A stretch of 64,000 bases of DNA from JBGSYJ01 sp041748075. GTDB taxonomy: Bacteria; Acidobacteriota; Thermoanaerobaculia; Gp7-AA8. Of this stretch, positions 58,908 through 64,000 are shown in pieces. The notes below the pieces were generated by a model. It was not told where the DNA came from. It searched no databases and saw only the letters and a list, made by a program, of their open reading frames with translations. Where the stretch lies: assembly GCA_041748075.1 (NCBI GenBank), contig JBGTDX010000179.1, positions 1 to 64,000 of the forward strand. The letters are read 5' to 3'. The position numbers and the translations under genes are program-made. Positions within the stretch are counted from its first letter, which is position 1. Every line of letters begins with the position of its first letter.

Positions 58908-60935
58908 TCAAAGCGATCGTGGCGGCCCGGAGCTGTAATGCGAGGGGATCTCGAACGACCGGCGATATTCCTTCAGCGGGAGTCTCTTTTCGTAGCTCTT
59001 GATGATGTCTCCGAGCGTGTCTCCCTCCGTTTGTCTTGCCTTGAAATAGAGAAGTGCCAGACTCACGATGATCAACGGATAAATCAGAATCGAGGCGGCA
59101 AGGCGCACCGTCAGATAGGAGGCCAGGGCGACACCGGACAGACGTTCGGTTGCGGAATGAATCAACTGATAATCGAGGACACCGAGGAACCCGATCCAGA
59201 CAGCGAGCAGTGCGACCCACGCAAAGAGAGATTTTCTTATGTTGCGTGCGATCCTCCGTGATCGCGCGAGTGCCTCACGCCCCGTGAGGTCTTCCATGAT
59301 GACGGCGGGACCGTAGAGCAATGAATCCACCACGAGACGAAGGGAGCGTAGCCCTGCTACCAGCACTGCTATGAGCAGGACGAGAACGGCAATGCCTGCC
59401 AGAATGGGAATCCAGGGTAAAGCCCCGAAGCCCTCACCCCTGGCCAGGGCCGCCCCTAGCGCAGAGCCTGCGTTGGAGGCCTCCGACGTTGATGTGGAAG
59501 GTTCGGCGGCGTCAGCATGTCGGCTTCCTGCCTCGGTATGGTCGCCGACGATCAAGCCCCTGATGAAGGCAAGAGGCCCAACAAGCAGAAAAGGAACGGA
59601 CATCAGGCGAACATAGAAGCGAACGGTGGCCGAGGTGAATGGGCGCAGTCGCTCGAGGAGCTTCCGGACGGCAGAATGGATCCTGATCGGGCTGAGCGGC
59701 CGTACGAGCAGATTCGCCACGATCGGCACGATCAAACCGATGCTCGCCGCAAACGTGAGCAGAAATGCAATGAACTGGAGAGGGATCACGATAAAGCCGC
59801 CAGCCAGAGAAGCCGGCAGCATGGCGCTAACGACAGTAGAGAGAATTGTCGGGATGAACGCCAGGCCCGAGATGAGCAACAGTGCGCCGAAGTGTTCGGT
59901 GTAAAGAACCAATGCGCGGCGGAGGATGGGCCCCAGCCCTTCCGAGCGGGCGCGCAGGGCGCTCGCGAAAGCTGCTGCGCTGGACGGACGATCCTCGGGC
60001 CGTTTCGCCAATGCACTCTCGACCAGTTTACCGAGCCCGCGCGGGATCGACGAGCGCACCTTGTGCGGTGCAGGTACCTCCGCATTCAGATGCTTATCAA
60101 TCAGGTCGGCGGTGGACTTGCCGCCGAAAGGCCGTTGCGCGGTCAGCATTTCGAAAGCGATGACTCCGAGGCTGTAGATGTCGGTCCTGTGATCGAGAGG
60201 TGCTCCCATGCACTGCTCGGGCGACATGTAGTGCGGCGTTCCGAGGATTCTGCCGGCAACAGTGAGTCCGGGCCTCGAGCTTTCCTCAGAGGAGGACGTC
60301 GTTCCGATTGACAGAGTTTCGCCTGTGTCAGCGTCATCCGTCGGGCTCGACGGCAGGCGCATCGTCGAAACGTTCTCCGCGATTTCTGTTTGAGTGGGAT
60401 CGAGTCTGGCGATACCGAAATCGAGCACCTTTACGGTGTATCCTCCGAGATCATTCGGTTCCAGCCAGATGTTATCCGGCTTCAGATCGCGATGGATGAT
60501 GCCGCAGCTGTGCGCCTTCTGCACTGCAACGCAGACCTGCTCGAGAACGTCGATGATCCACCCAATGGGTAGCGACTTCTCCTCTTTCAGAACATTGCCC
60601 AATGAGAAGCCATCGAGATACTCCATGACCAGATATGCGAGCCGGCCGGAACCGCTCTCCCAGAAGCCGAAGTCGGTGACATTGACGACGTTGGGATGTC
60701 GGAGCTGGCCAGCGGCCTTCGCCTCGCGGCGGAATCGCTCCACCGCCTCCGGATGTGCGGTGAGTTTCGGCGTGATGACCTTCAGAGCGACGGTCCGGTC
60801 AGTACCGAGATGCGTCGCGCTGTAGACTGCTCCCATACCGCCTCTGCCGAGTTCCTTCGCGATTCGGTACTTGCCGTCGACGAGCTGGCCTACGAGGCTG
60901 TGGCCGTCTACGGGAGATGGAGCGGTCTCGGACAT
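58908..60935 (-). CDS. Ser/Thr protein kinase fused to polytopic membrane domain (STK4)
   Basis: 675 residues. Kinase domain (about 25-330): 'LGRGGMGAVYSA', 'VALKVITP', 'HRDLKPDNIWL', 'DFGIARLD', then a ~40-residue Ser/Thr/Glu-rich insertion before 'YMSPEQCMG'. The C-terminal half has about six to seven membrane helices (from about 345) with 'SLLYGPAVIMEDLTGREAL' and 'RSRRIARNIRKSLF', resembling YciC/glycerophosphodiester-phosphodiesterase-associated membrane domains. No propeller. A kinase joined to a membrane-spanning transport-like domain suggests control of, or sensing by, a membrane process. Confidence 0.85.
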   Translation of the reverse strand: MSETAPSPVDGHSLVGQLVDGKYRIAKELGRGGMGAVYSATHLGTDRTVALKVITPKLTAHPEAVERFRREAKAAGQLRHPNVVNVTDFGFWESGSGRLAYLVMEYLDGFSLGNVLKEEKSLPIGWIIDVLEQVCVAVQKAHSCGIIHRDLKPDNIWLEPNDLGGYTVKVLDFGIARLDPTQTEIAENVSTMRLPSSPTDDADTGETLSIGTTSSSEESSRPGLTVAGRILGTPHYMSPEQCMGAPLDHRTDIYSLGVIAFEMLTAQRPFGGKSTADLIDKHLNAEVPAPHKVRSSIPRGLGKLVESALAKRPEDRPSSAAAFASALRARSEGLGPILRRALVLYTEHFGALLLISGLAFIPTILSTVVSAMLPASLAGGFIVIPLQFIAFLLTFAASIGLIVPIVANLLVRPLSPIRIHSAVRKLLERLRPFTSATVRFYVRLMSVPFLLVGPLAFIRGLIVGDHTEAGSRHADAAEPSTSTSEASNAGSALGAALARGEGFGALPWIPILAGIAVLVLLIAVLVAGLRSLRLVVDSLLYGPAVIMEDLTGREALARSRRIARNIRKSLFAWVALLAVWIGFLGVLDYQLIHSATERLSGVALASYLTVRLAASILIYPLIIVSLALLYFKARQTEGDTLGDIIKSYEKRLPLKEYRRSFEIPSHYSSGPPRSL

Positions 60936-61220
60936 CTCATCTTTTCCAGTCGTCGTCTGCAGGTGAGTCTCTGGTGCGACGGTGCGCTCGCTCCACAGCG
61001 GTTATGAAGCGTTATGATTTTGTGTTGAACATTATATAGGCGAAGCCGTGCGGATGCCGGCCGTGTCAGGGGTTCCCATTAGGACGACCTGCAGTCAGCA
61101 ACCAGGGCCCATATATGCGGCATAGGCAGGGCCAAGAGGCAGTGCCCTCCGATCCCTTGCCTTTTCAAGCAGTGTCCCCCCATGTCCATCGATTGAATCG
61201 GATGCCGTATCATTCTTTCC
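60936..61220. other. Divergent promoter region of STK4 and STK5
   Basis: 285 bases between divergent kinase starts, AT-richer around 61015-61035 (attttgtgttgaacattatatagg), which may be a promoter: TTGAAC (61024-61029) could be a -35 for STK5. It contains repeat-B copy 4. No open frame of interest. Confidence 0.45.
61116..61173. repeat. Dispersed hairpin repeat family B, copy 4 (long variant)
   Basis: tgcggcataGGCAGGGCC...ccttGCCTTTTCAAGCAGTG: shares the ggcataggcagggcc start with copy 3, and the gcct-ttcaagcagt right end resembles gcctcttcgagcagta next to copy 2. A variant with an enlarged loop. A fragment, ctataggcagg, also overlaps the STK5 stop at about 63823-63834. Confidence 0.55.
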
Positions 61221-63827
61221 ATGACCAACAAGCCGGTCTCGTCTGAGGGAGACGAGGAAACCGTCGCAAGAAATGATGCAGCGTCCAGACCGTCGTACGA
61301 GCGATTCTCCCCGGGAAACCTCCTCGACGATCGGTACAGGATCGTCGCTCTGCTCGGAGCGGGTGGCATGGGGGAGGTCTATCGGGCGGACGACTTGAAG
61401 CTCGGTCAGCAAGTCGCGTTGAAGTTCCTTCCCCGCGAAATGCTCCACCCCTCGGCGATCGAGCGACTCTATGGAGAGGTCCGGCTCGGCAGGAAGATCT
61501 CCCACCCAAACGTCTGCCGGCTCTACGACATCAGCGAGTGGAACGGCTACCACTTCGTCACGATGGAGTACATCGATGGGGAAGACCTCGCTTCGCTGCT
61601 CCGGCGGATCGGCAAACTGCCACAGGAGAAGGCGGTCGAGCTGTCGCAGCACATCTGTGCCGGACTCGCAGCCGCCCACGGCCTGGGCGTAGTCCACCGC
61701 GACCTGAAACCTGCGAACATCATGATCGACGGCCGTGGCAACGCGATCATCACGGACTTTGGACTCGCCGCGCTCGCCGAAGACCTCGAGGGACGATCCG
61801 ACGTGGCGGGGACTCCGGCGTACATGGCTCCGGAACAGTTACGTCGTGGAACGGCGACGCACAAGTCGGATCTCTACTCGCTCGGGCTGATTCTGTACGA
61901 GATGTTTACCGGGCATCGCAAATTTCAGGGCCGCTCGATCGAGGAGATGCAACGGCTCCACGAAGAGTCCGATGCATCCTCGATCCCGAGGGAGACCAGG
62001 ACCATCGACCCCGTGATTCAGCAGGTCGTGCTGAAGTGTCTCGAGCCGGATCCGGAAGACAGACCACGGTCGATTCATTCGGTCATCGCCGCTCTGCCGG
62101 GAGCCGACCCGCTGCAGGCGGCGATCGACGCGGGGGACACGCCGTCGCCGGAGATGGTCGCTGCGGCGGGAGAGAGCGGAGAGCTTTCGCTCGTCTGGGC
62201 GGCCGGCCTGACGGTGGCGGCGCTGGTGATTCTCATCTGGGTCGTTTGGGTGAAGCAGCGATCGGAGCTCTACGGCCTCGTGTCCCTCCCGAAGCATCCG
62301 CGCGTTCTCGAGGAGGAGGCCCGGAAAATCCTCGAGCGCACCGGATTCGACTCGCGCGCTCGCGACAGCAGCTACTATCTCGGGCTCAATCCCGACTATG
62401 TATCAGCTCCCGGTCAGGTCAGGAACAGGATCGGTCTTGCCTCCGATTCCGTGCCGCCCGTGGTCTTCTATTATCGGGATAGCCCCGAGGGACTGCTGTC
62501 GTGGAGAGGTAACGTCGGCGATCGTCGCATTCTCCCCAACGACCCGCCCGTCACGAGTCCGGGCATGACCCGTGTCACGCTTTCGCCGGAGGGCTCCCTG
62601 GTGAATCTCCTGATCATTCCCGGCGCGAACGAGATGACCCGGGGTTCGGAACCGTCGTGGCCGTCGCTGTTCGAGCTTGCGGGGTTTGATTTCGCCAGTG
62701 CCCGGGTGGTGGAGCCCGTGTTTCCCGCACCCGTGGACACGGACCACCGCCGCTCATGGATCGTGCCTTTCCCCGGTGACCCGGAGAGTACAATGCGTAT
62801 CGACGCCGGCGCCCTCGGCGATCAGATCGTCTGGTTCGATGTCGTTCCGCCATGGCGCCAGGCGAATCCTGTCGACCGGCAATCGTACCGCGATATTCAG
62901 TGGACTCCCCAGACGGAGGCAATCACGGCGGTTACGATTGCGGTCGTGTTCACTGCCTTCTGGTTCGCCCGCCGCAATCTTCGCCGGGGGCGTGGCGATC
63001 GCCGCGGCGCAGTCCGTCTCGGCCTGGGAACCTTCCTGCTACTGTCGATCGCCTACCTGCTTCGGGCGGACCTCGGCGGCTACCTGACCGACTTCTGGAA
63101 TGTGATGCAGGACCGGGTCGGGCGTGCTCTGTTCGAGACGCTCGTGATCATCATCCTCTACCTTGCGATCGAGCCTTACCTCAGACGGCGCTGGCCGACG
63201 CTGCTCGTTGCCTGGAGCCGGCTTCTGGCCGGGCGCTGGAGCGACCCGCTCGTGGGACGTCACGTACTGCTGGGTGTTGTTGCCGGAGGTATCTGGGCAG
63301 CGATTCCAAGAATCGCTTACGTCGTCGGGCTCGACCCAGGCGTCCGCCTCGGCGCGGCTCAATCCACACTCACATCGGTGCGTCAGGCCCTGGCCGTCTC
63401 CATCGAGGCGATCCAGGGTCCACTACTGAATTCAATCGGATTGACCGCGGTCATGGTCGCGATCGCGGTGCTGCTCCGCCGGCGGATCGGGGGTGCGGTC
63501 GGCGTCTGGATCCTCCTCAGTTCCCTGTCGGCGGTCGGTGTGTTCGCAGGGCCCGATTTCGAAATCGCTCGGTTGATCCTTCTGCTCGTGATCAATCTCA
63601 TCTTCGTCGCCGTCCTCTACAGGCTCGGATTGCTCGCCGCGATCGTCTGCTGGCTGGTGGTCGACCTCATGTGGTTCCCTCACACCTTCGACACCGATGC
63701 ATTCTTCTTCCCCTCGTCTGCAGTGATGTCGATGTTCGTCCTCGGGCTTCTTGCGTGGGGACTGTACGCTTCAATCGGGCGGGTCGCTCCGGCAGTCCCG
63801 TCCCTCGAGTCCTCCGACTCGCTATAG
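61221..63827 (+). CDS. Ser/Thr protein kinase with large C-terminal membrane region (STK5)
   Basis: 868 residues. Kinase (about 38-300): 'LGAGGMGEVYRA', 'VALKFLPR', 'HRDLKPANIM', 'DFGLAAL', 'YMAPEQLR'. After a membrane helix (about 330-347, 'LVWAAGLTVAALVILIW') comes a ~230-residue extracytoplasmic region ('VVFYYRDSPEGLLSWRGN', 'WSLFELAGFD'-like), then about eight helices to the C-terminus ending near residue 860. The extracytoplasmic part resembles those of acidobacterial kinase-CPBP-like proteins, but I cannot name the family. Membrane-embedded receptor kinase. Confidence 0.85.
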   Translation: MTNKPVSSEGDEETVARNDAASRPSYERFSPGNLLDDRYRIVALLGAGGMGEVYRADDLKLGQQVALKFLPREMLHPSAIERLYGEVRLGRKISHPNVCRLYDISEWNGYHFVTMEYIDGEDLASLLRRIGKLPQEKAVELSQHICAGLAAAHGLGVVHRDLKPANIMIDGRGNAIITDFGLAALAEDLEGRSDVAGTPAYMAPEQLRRGTATHKSDLYSLGLILYEMFTGHRKFQGRSIEEMQRLHEESDASSIPRETRTIDPVIQQVVLKCLEPDPEDRPRSIHSVIAALPGADPLQAAIDAGDTPSPEMVAAAGESGELSLVWAAGLTVAALVILIWVVWVKQRSELYGLVSLPKHPRVLEEEARKILERTGFDSRARDSSYYLGLNPDYVSAPGQVRNRIGLASDSVPPVVFYYRDSPEGLLSWRGNVGDRRILPNDPPVTSPGMTRVTLSPEGSLVNLLIIPGANEMTRGSEPSWPSLFELAGFDFASARVVEPVFPAPVDTDHRRSWIVPFPGDPESTMRIDAGALGDQIVWFDVVPPWRQANPVDRQSYRDIQWTPQTEAITAVTIAVVFTAFWFARRNLRRGRGDRRGAVRLGLGTFLLLSIAYLLRADLGGYLTDFWNVMQDRVGRALFETLVIIILYLAIEPYLRRRWPTLLVAWSRLLAGRWSDPLVGRHVLLGVVAGGIWAAIPRIAYVVGLDPGVRLGAAQSTLTSVRQALAVSIEAIQGPLLNSIGLTAVMVAIAVLLRRRIGGAVGVWILLSSLSAVGVFAGPDFEIARLILLLVINLIFVAVLYRLGLLAAIVCWLVVDLMWFPHTFDTDAFFFPSSAVMSMFVLGLLAWGLYASIGRVAPAVPSLESSDSL

Positions 63828-64000
63828 GCAGGTTTACGCGGCCCCCCGTTCTGAATTCTGAATTCTCAATTGCAGTTTGCTCGAACAGAGCCCGCGGGGC
63901 TGAGGAACGTGAGGGCACTCGACATCGGAATGTCACGCTACTTCGCCCGGATCGGGAGAACTCGCGCGTCATGCCGGGAAGAGGCTGAACGCTCCGCCTG
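63828..64000. other. Right edge, repeat-like, no gene
   Basis: After STK5 the window holds the GAATTC-repeat relative (63851-63866) and GC-rich sequence to the edge. No recognisable gene start. Confidence 0.4.

Overview
The window is a GC-rich, densely coded chromosomal segment of an uncultured-type Gram-negative bacterium. Five Hanks-type Ser/Thr kinases (three fused to TolB/PD40 propellers), a reaction-centre-type small cytochrome c, NrfHA, and the general gene mix point to Acidobacteriota. This assignment is an inference from gene content. No rRNA, tRNA, CRISPR array, insertion sequence or phage was found.

Layout. 0.2-4.5 kb: bactofilin/M23 peptidase pair, TVP38-family membrane protein, STN-like secreted protein, D-2-hydroxyacid dehydrogenase. 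4.5-12.1 kb: remnant of a PLP decarboxylase, patatin, receiver protein, BON lipoprotein, SGNH hydrolase, ABC-2 exporter and small secreted proteins. 12.4-18.4 kb: TypA/BipA with an insert in the GTPase domain, a small cytochrome c, and a complete bacterial N-degron set (aat, clpA, clpS). 18.5-27.6 kb: PfpI-like protein with a membrane tail, methyltransferase, PAS-GGDEF-EAL protein, D-threonine-aldolase-like enzyme, DNA polymerase IV, DapB-like dehydrogenase. 27.6-33.3 kb: two radical SAM/SPASM enzymes interleaved with three glycosyltransferases. 33.4-41.9 kb: receiver protein, hydrolase, a ychF remnant, YceI lipoprotein, NarL-type two-component system flanking nrfHA, haem-copper monooxygenase-like protein. 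42-50 kb: OsmC protein, peptidase-like hydrolase, ECF sigma/anti-sigma, Crp/Fnr regulator, split histidine kinase, ice-binding-like protein, vapBC. 50.4-63.8 kb: five Ser/Thr kinases separated by a dispersed hairpin repeat.

The most notable signal is two genes whose reading frames are interrupted by a single TGA exactly where the family has a functional cysteine: the second active-site Cys of an OsmC protein (42883-42885) and the first Cys of the second CxxCH haem motif of a cytochrome c (14889-14891). In both, conserved sequence continues in frame to a normal stop. The OsmC case also has a well-placed hairpin with GU in the apical loop 20 nt downstream. Selenocysteine decoding is the leading reading for OsmC and a bold but testable one for the cytochrome; nonsense mutation or base error are the alternatives. 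No Sec machinery lies in the window.

A second theme is gene debris with interiors removed: ychF is reduced to its first 9 and last ~28 codons (34764-34876), a group-IV decarboxylase-like gene to two ends (4488-4715), and other orphan C-termini lie at 41939-42239 and 43263-43403. A third theme is two dispersed hairpin repeat families, one in non-coding gaps across the window and one confined to the gaps around the kinase and vapBC genes.
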